Source: Salvia splendens (Eukaryota > Streptophyta > Magnoliopsida > Lamiales > Lamiaceae). From it: DNA of 64,000 bases. Below are positions 32,101 through 42,150 of this stretch, one piece after another. Position 1 is the stretch's first letter. Every line of letters begins with the position of its first letter. Location of the stretch: positions 5,560,257 through 5,624,256 of the forward strand of contig NC_056040.1 of assembly GCF_004379255.2 (NCBI RefSeq), written 5' to 3'. The translations under genes and the position numbers were made by a program. A model generated the notes under the pieces. It saw only the letters and a list, made by a program, of their open reading frames with translations. It was not told where the DNA came from and did no database searches.

Positions 32101-34232
32101 CCTATGATCATCGTCGGGAACCACCGCCTTCCCCCCAGGTAAAAAATATTTCTCGTGAAGGGATATCACAGTATCCTTACTCAAGATACTGTGAAAATAC
32201 TCTACGGTCTTCTCCCCGGATTCTTTCCGGCTAGAAGACCCCTTATCCCCTTTCCTACCGCTACCCGACACCGAAGAAGAAGAAGAAGACATTTTTCTTA
32301 CTTTTTGAAAGTGAAGAAAGTCTGAAGAAGCTCTTGAAAGCGGAAGAAAATTTCTCGAGAAAGAGAGAGTATAGAAGACGCAACAGCAAAGATGTTCAAA
32401 TGAGGAAGAAAGAGCATATCTATCAGATTCGGCGAAGATTTCAAAATCGTCGCACCGTTTCGAATCCCACCTTTTCAGGATTCAACGGCCGGATTTTACT
32501 GTCGCTTTTAATGCAGTCACATGTCCTGCCCGTGAGAACCAGGAGGAAGCCAATCCATCCCATAGGTCGGGAAAACAGCCTAGGGATAAATCCACCACCA
32601 GTTCTCATGGTGGAGGAACAAGCCGCTCCAAAAGCCGTCACACCGAGTCTTCCCAGCAGCCCGATTTGAACGAGGCTGTCAAGCTGTTTTTGGCGGAAAA
32701 GCAGGAGGAATTCTTAACCTTCCTGCAAAAAAAGCCAAAAGCAGCCGGGGACAAAAACGGCGGATTCTCCCTCTCCCTCCATACGAGACAGTCACTACCG
32801 CAGTAGTGTCATGTCTTCCAGAAGAAAGAATCCTCGGTACCGGAATCACAGGAGAACTCCATCTCCTCCATACCGAAGAAATGTCGGGTTCGCCATGTAC
32901 GGAGTATTGAGGACTCCGTTCTCGGACGATATTACCCGAACTCCCCTTCCACAGAACTACCGAACTCCGTCGATAACCTATGACGGACTCGTGGATCCTC
33001 ATGACTTCCTGGGACGCTATCAGTATAATATGGCGAACCAAGGTCTCAATGAGGTCCATATGTGCAAGCTGTTCCCCGAGCTGCTCATCGGGAACGCCAG
33101 AAGGTGGTTCGACAGCCTTCCTCAAGGCAGCATTAGATCCTACCGAGATCTGATGGATGCTTTCCACAGGAGGTTCTTTCAGAAAGCGGAAGCCCGAAAT
33201 ACTTCGGCTCAGCTGCTTTCTATACGTCAAGGTCGCGACGAAAAGATCAGCGACTTCCTGACGAGATTCCATAAGGAATGCCTACAGGTAGATAATCTCA
33301 ATGATCTACTTGTCATTTCGGCATTCCAAAATGGAATCCTGCCCGGAGCTCTCTACAGAAAGCTCGTGGAGTGCGGTCCGCAAACAGCTCAAGAGATGTG
33401 GGACCTTGCGGACAAGTTTTCTCGTGCCGATGAGGCAGACCGTCGAAAACGGTCTTTAGACAGCTCATCTAGAGAAGACAAAAAGAAGCCCGGTCATAGC
33501 GATCAGAGGCATCCTCGCCGAACACCTTCTCCACTAAAGGAGAGATAGCGGTCATCCGAGGTGATCGAAAAAGAGCAAGTGTGTTCGCAGATTGCGCTTA
33601 AAAGTGCCGAGCAATCAGTTCGGCACCATCAAGCATAGCAATCACAGCAGCCGGAATCAGAGGCCGGCGAAATGACCGAAGTCACACCGGAGCCGAACTA
33701 CATCTGGCCGAAGAAAGAAGAGAATTGGCCTGCATAAAAGCAGCCAAATACAAGGAGTTAGTGGACCCATACAGGATGTCCAACACACCCACTACCACGT
33801 GATGTCAGTTCAGGCCACGATCGTAGGCCATGACCTACGCTTCACCCACGATCTTAGGCCATAACCTACACGACATCCACGACTTGGGGTGGTGATGCAA
33901 GCCATGATCTGAGTTCATTATATAAATAGAACTTAGATCTGATAGAAGAGGTGAGAATCTCTCTAGAGAAATAATCATATAGCAAGTCTGTGTTGTAAGC
34001 TGTAATTCGCAGATCAAGCAATACAAACCTGCCCCCATTTCTCCCCGTGGACGTAGATTTACCTCAGTAAATCGAACCACGTAAAATTCTCTGTGTCGTA
34101 ATTTATTTTTACGAGCATTTATCATCATCAAAAATTCGCGGAATCATCACAGAGAAATGGAGTTCGATGGGAAAATAGAGATGATGAGGGCGTTATGCTG
34201 AAGAAACTGGTCGACGCCGCCGCCGCCGCCAT
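23183..34232 (-). CDS. LTO1: LTO1 chloroplast thiol oxidoreductase (VKOR-thioredoxin), exon 1 split by an insertion
   Basis: Minus-strand exons: 34232-34150 plus 27289-27250 (exon 1, interrupted), 27154-26839, 25805-25549, 25467-25355, 24897-24750, 23660-23523 and 23263-23183. All introns are GT-AG. Leaving out the insertion and one CAGAG copy, they join to 1176 bp, 391 residues. The N-terminus is Ser/Thr-rich, as in chloroplast transit peptides. The VKOR domain has paired cysteines in SDAFCPTGGGSC and the redox site GESCLYC, with several membrane segments. The C-terminal thioredoxin-like domain has GAFWCSHC. The family forms disulfides in the thylakoid lumen and supports PSII assembly. The insertion falls at about codon 28, within the transit peptide. 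No ATG follows in frame before exon 3, so this allele is probably null unless rescued by splicing. An internal LTR points in the gene's direction. Confidence 0.93.
23805..24222. mobile_element. TIR element inside LTO1 intron 5
   Basis: The left end AGGGTAAATTGCCAGAAAACCATGAATTTTG matches the reverse complement of the right end (AGGGAATTTTTTGGGAAAACTATGAATTTTG). The 418-bp interior is non-coding with further inverted similarity. Probably a Mutator-like MITE; the duplication is unclear. It does not touch the splice sites. Confidence 0.65.
27295..27934 (-). repeat. full Gypsy LTR, minus orientation
   Basis: On the minus strand it starts TAGTGATGGGGTACGAACTA (27934) and ends CGCGGAATCATCA (27295), matching the 615-bp LTRs at 44516 and 54724 over its length but diverged, with its own repeats (TTACCAAAGAGTTCGG). 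It reads toward LTO1 exon 1. Confidence 0.85.
27935..28060 (-). repeat. 3' (U5) fragment of a second Gypsy LTR
   Basis: It matches the last 140 bp of the LTR at 27295-27934 but lacks its final 13 bases (CGCGGAATCATCA) and is joined directly to TAGTGATGGGG, the start of the next LTR. Its other end is fused at GATCT to plus-strand pol sequence. Confidence 0.8.
28061..28353 (+). pseudogene. 3' end of Gypsy pol (integrase C-terminus)
   Basis: It matches the end of the intact pol at about 50290-50582: AEERRELACIKAAKYKEQ, QFQVGDLVLRNNEVSRAEKL and VPRTWYVSNLKKFHL, with two in-frame stops (after LEPT and after GKGS). A broken tail of the polyprotein. Confidence 0.85.
28502..28857 (+). repeat. 89-bp tandem repeat, four copies
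   Basis: A unit starting AAGCCCACGATTGTGYGTCA recurs at 28502, 28591, 28680 and 28769 with few differences. It lies in the Gypsy tail between pol and the antisense gene. The intact element has about two diverged copies at 50820-51005. Confidence 0.85.
29131..29247 (+). repeat. 39-bp tandem repeat, three copies
   Basis: A unit ACGAGTCCGGTCAAAGATGT followed by TTATTTCATCAGACCAAAG is repeated with a 39-bp period. The intact element has about five copies at 51231-51425. Confidence 0.85.
29392..32292 (-). CDS. antisense gypsy-type accessory gene, four exons (copy 1)
   Basis: Minus strand, converging on pol. ATG at 32292; the first exon encodes a Ser-rich start, then YEACLECGLRFPLP, LLDFFQLPLGQVTPNSWRHL and FKRKGSWFYLIPLQPFRAFC, which resembles the plant 'putative gypsy type transposon' domain (PF04195). 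Exon 1 ends at ...EEAEG with donor GTGAGG. Exon 2 (about 31507-31247) is Lys/Pro-rich, exon 3 starts at about 31162 (RNDMLSKLVAVELSKASNDY) with coiled-coil and Glu/Ala-rich parts, and a last exon (30183-29392) has another coiled coil and an Arg-rich tail ending NFSNPGQ. If the exon 3 donor (GAA|GTATGA) is not used, translation stops at 30408. The frames are open, so this copy survived the rearrangement. Molecular role unknown. Confidence 0.7.
32529..33708 (+). pseudogene. Gypsy gag fragment with deletion
   Basis: It matches gag of the intact element from ENQEEANPSHRSGK onward. The frame is broken early (32690-32810), then open from 32811 to 33548 through the Gag core (YDGLVDPHDFLGRYQYNM, RRWFDSLPQGSIRSYRDL). 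At about 33540 the sequence jumps to the protease end (CACCATCAAGCATAGCAATCACAG, keeping the UAG-CAA-UCA context at 33636-33644) and then to the start of pol. The zinc-binding part, the protease core and nearly all of pol are missing. Confidence 0.8.
33756..34149 (+). repeat. 3' part of a Gypsy LTR, plus orientation
   Basis: It starts in mid-LTR (TTAGTGGACCCATACAGGATG) and runs to the LTR end CGCGGAATCATCA. The last 150 bp are the inverted counterpart of 27295-27441. It contains TATAAATA near 33920. Confidence 0.85.
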
Positions 34233-34442
34233 AGCTCGCGCAGCTGCTGGTGTTAGCGTTTTCCGGCGCAGTGGTGGTTGAAGGTGATGTATGGCGGTGG
34301 CGCAGTTAATGTGGGGAGATCGGTTGTTTACAACTGTGTCTGTGCGTCGCTCATTCAGTCAGCACAATCACTAATTCGATATCGTTTTTTAAATATTTTG
34401 GACTCTGTTTTGGTTTGGGCAGAATAAACGCAGAGTCAGACT

Positions 34443-35145
34443 TAATAGAGAAATTTCGGAACAAGAGATTAATTTCATTGACTTTTTAAAATTTGGGATT
34501 AAATTCGCTGACTTTTCAAAATATGAGATTGAAGTGCGCGAATTTTTCGAGATAAAGGTTTTTTCATTTTTCCTCTTTTTTCTTCTTCTTTTTCTTATTA
34601 ATTCCATCACAAAATATATGGATAGACAAAATTACCCATAAAAATTTAAAACCCCGATTATGATTCTGCTCGCATACTGATAATTTGAAACTTCCACTAC
34701 CAAACCACCGTCCCACCCAACCACCATCCATATCTGATAATTTGGTTCATATTGTAATTGGGGAAAACCAAATAAATTTGTCCATTGAGATAAAGTATTC
34801 GATTAAAGAAGGGCTTAAATATTGAAAATAGGCTTGTTAAATTGTAAAATCTTCTACCCCCAACCACCGAAGCTAGAGAGAAATTGGGGTTTCAGAATTA
34901 GGGATTCAAATTATCAGAGATATGCTAAAATTGAGGTTTTAAATCTTGGGATAGTTTAGTCCATTCATATATTTTTTGATGAAATTAATAAGAAAAAGAA
35001 GAAGAAAAAAGAGGACAAATGAAAAAACCCTTATTTCAAAAAATTCGCGCGCCTTGATCCCATATTTTGAAAGGTCACCAAATTGGATCCCAAATTTGAA
35101 AGGTCGGGGAAATTAATCCCTTATTCCAAAATTTCTCGAATTAAT
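34443..35145. mobile_element. fold-back element upstream of LTO1
   Basis: The arms pair over about 170 bp: AGAGATTAATTTC...TTTCAAAATATGAGAT and TTTTTCCTCTTTTTTCTTCTTC at the left against GAAGAAGAAAAAAGAGGACAAATG...AAAGGTCGGGGAAATTAATCCC at the right. No ORF. It ends about 210 bp before the LTO1 ATG, so it is part of the promoter region of that gene. Confidence 0.65.
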
Positions 35146-35802
35146 AAGGACTAGCCCACTTGCATTAGCTTATATACTAGCGTTCACTTTTTCAGATATG
35201 GGCTCTGTTTTAGTGTAAAATGAATTCCAAATTAATTAAAAAGGCGGTCCATTAACACCGAATTGCCCATATTAACCCTAAATGCATTCAAAATTTTCAA
35301 GTCCCCGCGCATTATCAACAAAACGCAGCTTTTTTGTTCAAATAATTCATTTTTTTGCGGGTTTAAGTATACGTCATCCCATTCGAATTCACACACCGAA
35401 CGCGCACGACTGGAGCTTCAACTCGGGGTAATCTCTCCCCATCCCCTTCGAATTTCAAAAGTATAGTGTTGGATCGTTGAATTTATGAAAGTGCTACTTC
35501 AATGTTATTTGGTATGCGATGACTTACTGCGATGGAGTTTTTTACAGCTTCGAGAGTTTCGTTAGATGCATTTTTTTATTATTATGAAATTTTGATTCAC
35601 TGGTTGGAGTCGTGTAGTGTTTTCCAATGAATTTAGCAGGTGCTATAATTGTGTTTGTTTAGGTAAAATCGCTACCAAAGTGAAATTATGTGCTTCGTCG
35701 TATCCTATTATATCGAACGCGTTCTCAAATTTGATGGGGTTCAATACATGGAATTTTTTGGCAGGTGTAATGGTTGAGTAACAACACGGTACCGGAACTC
35801 GT
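35146..35802 (+). other. upstream region of the Myb/SANT gene
   Basis: No coding sequence. Possible untranslated exon ends occur (AACTCGG|GGTAATC near 35428 and an acceptor TTTGGCAG near 35764), so the gene may have a 5' UTR intron. Confidence 0.4.
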
Positions 35803-37003
35803 ATGAAAGGCATACAAGCATCCGAGGGTTTGTGTGTCGTTCGGCTCTCTGTTTTATGCAAAATGGTGTTGTATAAATCAGTTATAGAACTTTTGTTTTA
35901 CAATTGTGCAATTGCGGGCAGGAACCCCGAGCTCTGCTCGTCGAAAATTCCGCAAGGGTGATCGAACTCGGAGGACGTGGACTGTTCGGGAAGAGGAAAT
36001 CTTGGTTGTATCAATGCTCGAACTCCTTGCTAGGGGATGGAAATCCAACAATGGATTTAGCTCAGGGTATTTAGGAAGGATTGAAGATAACCTGCGTGTG
36101 GAATTCCCAAATACCGACCTCAAAGGCACGCCCCATATCACATCCAAGATAACAGCATGGAACAAGAACTATATCAGTTTGACAAAGATACTAGCGAGGA
36201 GTGGCATAGGGTTCAATTCGGATGGAAAGTACATGATAGAATGCGATGATGACCAATGGGAGGCGATCGTCCAGGTATTATGCGTCAATTTGTTCAGTGC
36301 AACTGAGTATAAAATCCCATGTTTTTTTATTTTTGCTAAGGGAGCATCGCCTGAGTCATGCTGCATTGTTGTATGTTGTTTTGTTTTACCAACTTAGGCT
36401 GATAAGGACGTCAAAGGAATGCGGACAAAGCCATGGCCATTATGGGAAACGTGGAAGGCCATCTTCGGCAAGGATCGTGCGATCGGTGGAGGTGCTGAAC
36501 AGGTTGATGCTGCGGCTGAGCGGGTGCGTGCTAACCTCCAAGGTAGCAGTGAAGTCAATGAAAAAGACTACCACCCATTTTTTGAGGATGAAGAGATCAA
36601 CAATGTGCTTCCAATGTCACAGCAAATAATGAATGAATCAAACAACTTGGGCAACAATGACAAACAAACTTCCACCAACAAGTCCGGCTCTAGCAAGAAA
36701 CGCAAACACGAGGATCCTGATGCAGCCCTTATGGAGTTCCTCGCAAATCTGCACTCTGAGACTAATTCTCGTTTGGAGGTAATTTCGGCTAGAATCGGCT
36801 ATGAATTTGACCTTGGAAAGACAAGACAAGATGTTTTTGATAAGCTTTGCACGGTGGAAGGCCTCACGCTTGCGCAACGTTATCAACTATGCAACATCCT
36901 AGGCGATAAATCTCAGCGCCTGGAGGTATTCATGGGAATGCCGGTGGGTGCACGTCTCGGATACTTGTTGATGCTAATCAAAGAGAAACACAATAGCTCT
37001 TGA
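35803..37003 (+). CDS. Myb/SANT-like DNA-binding domain protein
   Basis: Exons 35803-35827, 35922-36274 and 36398-37003 join in frame to 327 residues. The first 25-bp exon (MKGIQASE) was chosen because its split Gly codon fits exon 2, which has no ATG of its own before the domain; this start is tentative. Exon 2 and the start of exon 3 encode the Myb_DNA-bind_3 type domain: RTWTVREEEILVVSMLELL, GWKSNNGFSSGYLGRIED, HITSKITAWNKNYISL, GKYMIECDDDQWEAIVQ, then KPWPLWETWKAIFGKDRA. The C-terminal half has a basic stretch (SSKKRKHEDPDAAL) and a helical region (LTLAQRYQLCNILGDKSQRL). Plant members of this family are related to the Harbinger/PIF Myb-like proteins; their roles are mostly unknown. Confidence 0.8.
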
Positions 37004-38067
37004 ATGATGGGGTTTATGATCTATGTCATGGCTAATGTCCTTGTTGTTTTTTATTGGCCTTCTATGTGTATACTTCGTAGTAATGTCATGCATATTTTGT
37101 AAGTAAGCAGCGTGCTTGTACTAGCAAGTGAAACTCAGAAGCCTGAAGTGTGACACACATATTTTGTAAGTAGCTAGGGAATTAGCCTTTGAACTGCAAC
37201 TCTATGTAATTATTTTGGGACTTTTGGTCAATCATATCTGCAAAAACTATGTATGTTAATACATCGTGCCTGCTCAGCATTTGGTTGCTCTTGATGCATA
37301 CTACTCGGCATGTAAATATGTGAGTGTATGCTGCTATAGCTATAACAGATCGGCTGCCATCAACAAGTTCATACAAAAGCATCACCTAATATTCATATTT
37401 TTAGTTCATAGACAGAGCACCAACAGTCGACTTAAATACGCCATACATCAAAACAAAATACGATGCTACACCTATTACAATACTAGGGATTTTTATACGC
37501 CACCCAAAACGTAGGTCCGACAGAATGAGATGCAATTTATGGCATTACTATATATGCTAGCATAGTAGAGATTAGGACCTACTCATTACTATATAACTTA
37601 GTTAGAAATTGGGACGCTTGATATTGTGTGTATTGGTTATTTTAGTGTAATTGGATTAACTTGTTTGATCAATATTATCATAATGAGACATCATATAAGT
37701 TTGAAAGTGCGGAGTGCACGCTTGTTTGAATTCATTATGATTAGACATGGGTTCGGGGGGCAGCGCTCTCTAGTAGCGGGGTCCAAGGGGCAGAGCCCCT
37801 GGCTGGGGTCGAAACCCTTGAAAAACAGTTAAAATCGGTTAATATCCGAAGAGACGCGATGTTTCGTGAAGAGACGCGACGTTTCGTTTCTGGCCTCTTC
37901 TTATTGATCATTTTCGGTTCAAAGTTAAGATCGCAGAATCAACAGATGAATCTTCTACAAACCTGAATTGTATCCGATCAAATATTGGTAGAACCACCAA
38001 ATTGATTTGATCTGAAAGTGTTTCACGCCTTTCAGGATATCCATTTGTTCACATTCAGTAAATCTCC
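37004..38067. other. intergenic, with a possible LTR fragment
   Basis: No gene seen. The segment 37745-37900 (GGGGGCAGCGCTCTC, GGGGCAGAGCCCCTGG, GAGACGCGA repeated) resembles pieces of plant Copia LTRs, but no pair or boundary could be found. Confidence 0.4.
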
Positions 38068-38924
38068 CTAACAGTGTGGCCACCAACGGATAGGCGAGTT
38101 TGACGCAACGGAACTAGCATTGGGGGATCGAGTAGAGGGACCAACTTCATCTTTCTTCGCTGCATCTGGCTTCGCCAAAACCCGGCCGCTCTCAAGGAGA
38201 GTTACCAGCCTCCCATCCGGGCCAATGTCTATGAAATACATGCCCACGTCAGTGGTTGACTCCTAATTAACTGGAGGTTCGTCATCTTCCGGAAATAGTT
38301 TACGTCGAACTGTTTGAGGTGGGAAAATAGCCGGAGAGTTCACCTCTGCTTCGAAGCCACTAACCTCGTAACAGCTCGGTTCATCAGTAGGGATCGCCTC
38401 GGTGCAGTCAGAAAGCACTATCACATCGACTTCTCTTTCCTTCTTGATGTCGTCCATCCCGTACAAGCATGCCAGCTGCGAGAAGTGGGAATCATCTCGG
38501 TGGTAGTACGCTGCCGCAAATGGAGTTTTCTACACAATTATCATGGATCAGGAGTTGCACTCACAATGTATAACACAAAAAAGAGCATACTAACCTTCAG
38601 AATTTTCTCCTAGATCTCATCGGTCGCACGCACAAACTTAGCCTTCACGTCATATGATGCGCCTTTGTAACCCACGACCGCCTTGAAGGTGGTGTACCTC
38701 TGCTTCAGGAAGTCGAGACGTTGTTTGATGTCCACCTCGGTCAACAGAATGTTGGTTTTAGTCTGCACTTCGTGTTGCGCTGTCATTAAGAACCAAGTTG
38801 GAAAATCATCGAACTTCCATTGGGTCTCCCTTTTAAGCTTGATGATCATGTTTAGGACAATCTCGTCGATCTCCAGGGTCCAGTTGTCGTAGTATAGATA
38901 CACAGCTTGTTGAGGAATAAGCAT
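38068..38924 (-). pseudogene. Myb/SANT-like protein gene with two amber codons
   Basis: Minus-strand exons 38924-38595 and 38529-38068 give one frame of 264 codons broken only by TAG at 38612-38610 and TAG at 38265-38263. Recognisable parts: LEIDEIVLNMIIKLKRETQW, RLDFLKQRYTTFKAVVGY, then DEI-stop-EKILK where family members have Trp (one base change from TGG). In exon 2, KTPFAAAYYHRDDSHFSQLA and DVIVLSDCTEAI follow, then VN-stop-ESTTDVGMYFIDIGPDGR and an ending SPIRWWPHC. The family matches the gene at 35803 in type but not closely in sequence. The intact frame around two stops suggests recent loss. Confidence 0.75.
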
Positions 38925-39639
38925 GGTGTTAGTGATGGAAGGAAGGGAATGCTAGTAGTGTGACTAACTGTGGTTTGATGCAGCTATTAAATAGAGGTTT
39001 ACACATTCATTAGTTTGAAAGACATTTATCTACTTCCTTACATCATTTCACTGGCCAAATACTCATTTCATATCACTGATCTTGGCGGATGGAATGTGTA
39101 TTTATCACTTCTCACCGCCAAAAAAATGCCACCAGCAGCTTCTTTGTACCCCATTTATGAGATTACGCGTACGTGGGATTATTTCCACTTTTATAAAAAT
39201 ATTTGACTATCATATATCTATTTGAAGTAGGGTATTAGCCTAACGAAAATAATGTGAGTATTAGATGCTAGATTTGACATAAATCCACCTCATTTTGACA
39301 AATAGATTTCAAAAAAAAAGAAAAGACAGACCTCAATTTATAAATGGAAATTAGTGACAGTATATCTAAATTCATTCACTACTTTAATTTATGGAAATTT
39401 ATCCAAAAATATTGGGTGAAATTTCCAGAATATATAAGAGAAGGTGGAGGGGAATTGTTTAAACTAATTAAATTTATTTTTTACATTGTTTCTTGATTAA
39501 TAGTCTGTTGTTGATTGATTCTTAAGTGATGGAATCATGGAACGCTAATTGAGTTTAGCACGGAAAGTCTACAATCATTTATATATTACATTAATATTTT
39601 CTTTAAATGCGAGAAAAATAATTAAAATGCAACAGTATT
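38925..39639. other. intergenic, AT-rich
   Basis: No gene recognised between the Myb/SANT pseudogene and the first exon of the UPF0548 gene. Confidence 0.5.
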
Positions 39640-39700
39640 GCTGCTCTCTACAATTCCGTGTGCGAACTGCGAAGACTGAAGAGTAGTCTGCGATTCAGGT
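39640..39700 (+). other. possible 5' UTR exon of the UPF0548 gene
   Basis: CTCTCTACAATTCCGTGTGC...GCGATTCAG is followed by a good donor GTAACTAAC. The next coding exon begins 1.2 kb downstream, so this would place the hAT MITE at 39972-40501 inside a 5' UTR intron. Inference only. Confidence 0.4.
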
Positions 39701-39971
39701 AACTAACTACACACTCTCTTTTCCCACTCTTACAAACTATGGGGATTCTCTTTCGACTCTAATTTTGTTTTCTCAATTGTAAATTTTAGCCTGTTGTTTT
39801 GAGCTATGCATATAGGCAAAAATTTTAGCCTAGTTTAGCAGCTTTTAGCCTGAATTAGTTTATCCAATTTAGCATTGGAAAATCGTCATCGAGGAGGCTC
39901 GATATAATTTGACAGAATTGAATCAAAATGAGAAAATAATTCTGTCAAATTCATGGAATTTGTGCTACATG

Positions 39972-40501
39972 TAGGGATGTCAATCGGGCCGGCCCAACTC
40001 GGGTTACGGGGTCAATCGGGTGCGGGCGAATCGGGTTGTGAATTCTTTCGGGTTGTAAAAGTTCAACCCTAACCCTAAAAGCTCGGGATTCGGGCTAGCC
40101 AGCTGGTTAATCGGGTTGCTACCGATAAGATTAACATGTGATCAATCCAATAAATAATGATGAAAATTAGTTATATTCATAAAATGTACAATATTTAATT
40201 ATGATAAATTTGAGATATATAGTCAAACTCAATCATAAACATGATCAAATACTAAATTTTCATATATTTCGTGAAATTTTAATGTATGTTTTAGAAATTT
40301 AATATTTTTAAGTGAATTTGAAGTTTTTAATTTATTTATCAATTATTATATTAATAAAATTGGGTTTTCGGGTCTAGCCCTAACGGGTCGCGGGTTAATC
40401 GGGTTTTAATTTTATTGGGCTAGAAATTTTCAGCCATAACCCTATAAATTTGGCGGGCTATTCGGGCCAGCCCACGGGTTGTGGCTACATTGACATCCCT
40501 A
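39972..40501. mobile_element. hAT-like MITE with perfect 8-bp duplication
   Basis: GCTACATG occurs at 39964-39971 and 40502-40509. The ends are TAGGGATGTCAATCGGGCCGGCCC and, reverse-complemented, TAGGGATGTCAATGTAGCC. The 530-bp interior has inverted blocks of CGGGTTAATCGGG/GGGCTAGCCC type and no ORF. Confidence 0.92.
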
Positions 40502-40879
40502 GCTACATGACTGGCTGTGTTGATCTTCTTCTTTTTTGCTGTTTTGTTGTTATACTGATTACTGACTGACAACTGTATACAAGTAGAAAATTTAAAAGTT
40601 GGGAACTTTAGTATTGATCCTAAATGTATGCATTGCTTGATTTTGTTAAACTAGACTTGAATATCAGATGTCATCATATTTTTGTTCTAATCTAATTTTG
40701 AGGATTACTGAGCTAACTCCTGAAATAAACTGTAAGCATATTTAAGCAACAATATTTGCTTAATGATTTGTTGTGATTTGTGAACATTTATCTAGCATGT
40801 CTCTTGATATAGTTGTTTTCAGTTATTAATTTATGTAAGTATCGTCTTTCCGCTCCAGATAGTGTTATATATCAGGAAG

Positions 40880-41781
40880 ATGTTTTTCCTATCTATGTAC
40901 CGTCCATCTAATCAAGAACAGAAGAAATGCATTAAGAAGTAAGTAAGCTACATCTCTTCTTGAAATGTATCGTTTACTCTTTATTTCTAGGTGTTTATCT
41001 CTGTCTGCATTATGCATGATTATACTCTTCTGCATACCTCCATCGACAGGTCTGGTGACTTTAATTACGACGCCAATTTTAAAGGCGCTACTGCTAAATC
41101 CGCTTCTGCTCTTAAGCAAGACCGGGAACTTTCAGATAGCAGTTTTCTGATTAACCATGCCAGAGTTCTAGTCGGTTCAGGTCTTGAGACGTTTGAGAAA
41201 GGCAAAAGCGCTCTTCAGAATTGGAGGTAGTTAGGACGTTAATCTCTGCGCATGTAAGACACGGTAGAAGTTATTTCATGCAACTGTTCAACCTTGCAGG
41301 CATTTCAATCTGAATTGGGCATTTGTCGACCCCAAGACTCCTATTCAGAGCGGGGTGAAGTTCTGTGTGTGCACGAAAGTGGTTTTCCCTTGGCTTCTGA
41401 TGCCACTGAAAGTTGTTTACGTCGACGACTCTAGTAAAGAAAGAAATGCTGTGGCCTCATATAGTTATGGTAGTGGGACTCTTCAGGGGCACCTTCTGGT
41501 ACAAGTTTTGGAGCTCGGTTTTTATTTATTCCTTTCGCTAAAATAAATGAATGCTTATATTGGTGGTCTGTTTTGGTTGCGAGCAGGCAGGAGAAGAATG
41601 CTTCTCGATTACAATGGATGAACAAAATGATGTGTGGTACGAAATACTTTCATTTTCAAAGCCAGCGAACCCTCTGGCGTTTATTGGATACCCTTATGTA
41701 CTTCTCAAGCAAAAGCATTTCGCTCGTGAGTCAGCCTTAGCGATGCAGAAACATTTATCTGCAAAGTTAGACGATAAGTAA
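40880..41781 (+). CDS. UPF0548 / DUF1990 family protein
   Basis: Exons 40880-40938, 41050-41226, 41300-41498 and 41587-41781, all GT-AG, join to 630 bp, 209 residues, the family's usual size. The whole protein is one DUF1990 domain: MYRPSNQEQKKCIKKSGDFN, NHARVLVGSGLETFEKGKSA, LNWAFVDPKTPIQSGVKFCV, YSYGSGTLQGHLLAGEE, WYEILSFSKPANPLAFIGYP and LLKQKHFARES. No signal peptide or membrane segment is evident. The function of this family in plants is not established. The frame is intact. Confidence 0.93.
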
Positions 41782-42150
41782 TGCTCCCTGATACTAAGAC
41801 TCTTTGCTGTAACCGTTGGTTTAATGATATATAATGAAAAAAGTTTGCAAGTGAATGTTTCTGTTTAAGTTTATGTTTGGAAACTGCAAAGACGAAATGT
41901 GTAGTTCGATTTGTGTTGAGCCACAAAGTGATACAGTTTTTTCACCTTGAGATGTCTTGTAAACAACATAGCTTTGCACCATTTGATTCAAGATCCAAGA
42001 TGGGAGGCAAAGTAAGGGATAAACTACAAAATTATTATATGTATATATTCTTCAATATCAGTATCCATTTACAATAGGCAAAAGAGGGGTATAACGTCCA
42101 GTAGTATATTATATTCATTGATAAACATATATGAATGTGCACTGGCCGAT

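Larger units (their letters stand above)
27295..34149. mobile_element. scrambled Gypsy-derived block with inverted LTR ends, inserted in LTO1
   Basis: A perfect 5-bp duplication CAGAG flanks the block (27290-27294 and 34150-34154). Order of parts, compared with the intact element at 44516-55338: full LTR in minus orientation (27295-27934); LTR 3' fragment, minus (27935-28060); pol 3' end, plus (28061-28353); non-coding tail and antisense gene in their normal orientation to pol (28354-32300); gag, plus (from 32529); protease end and pol start (33540-33708); 45-50 bp of pol 3' region; partial LTR, plus (33756-34149). Both outer ends are therefore LTR 3' (U5) ends. The order is a circular permutation of the normal element plus an inverted LTR. 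Confidence 0.85.

Noticed and set aside
35906..35921. Start of the Myb/SANT protein at a GTG (MQLRAG...)
   Set aside because: Not an ATG, and the bases are an intron end (TTGCGGGCAG); an upstream 25-bp exon with ATG fits the phase.
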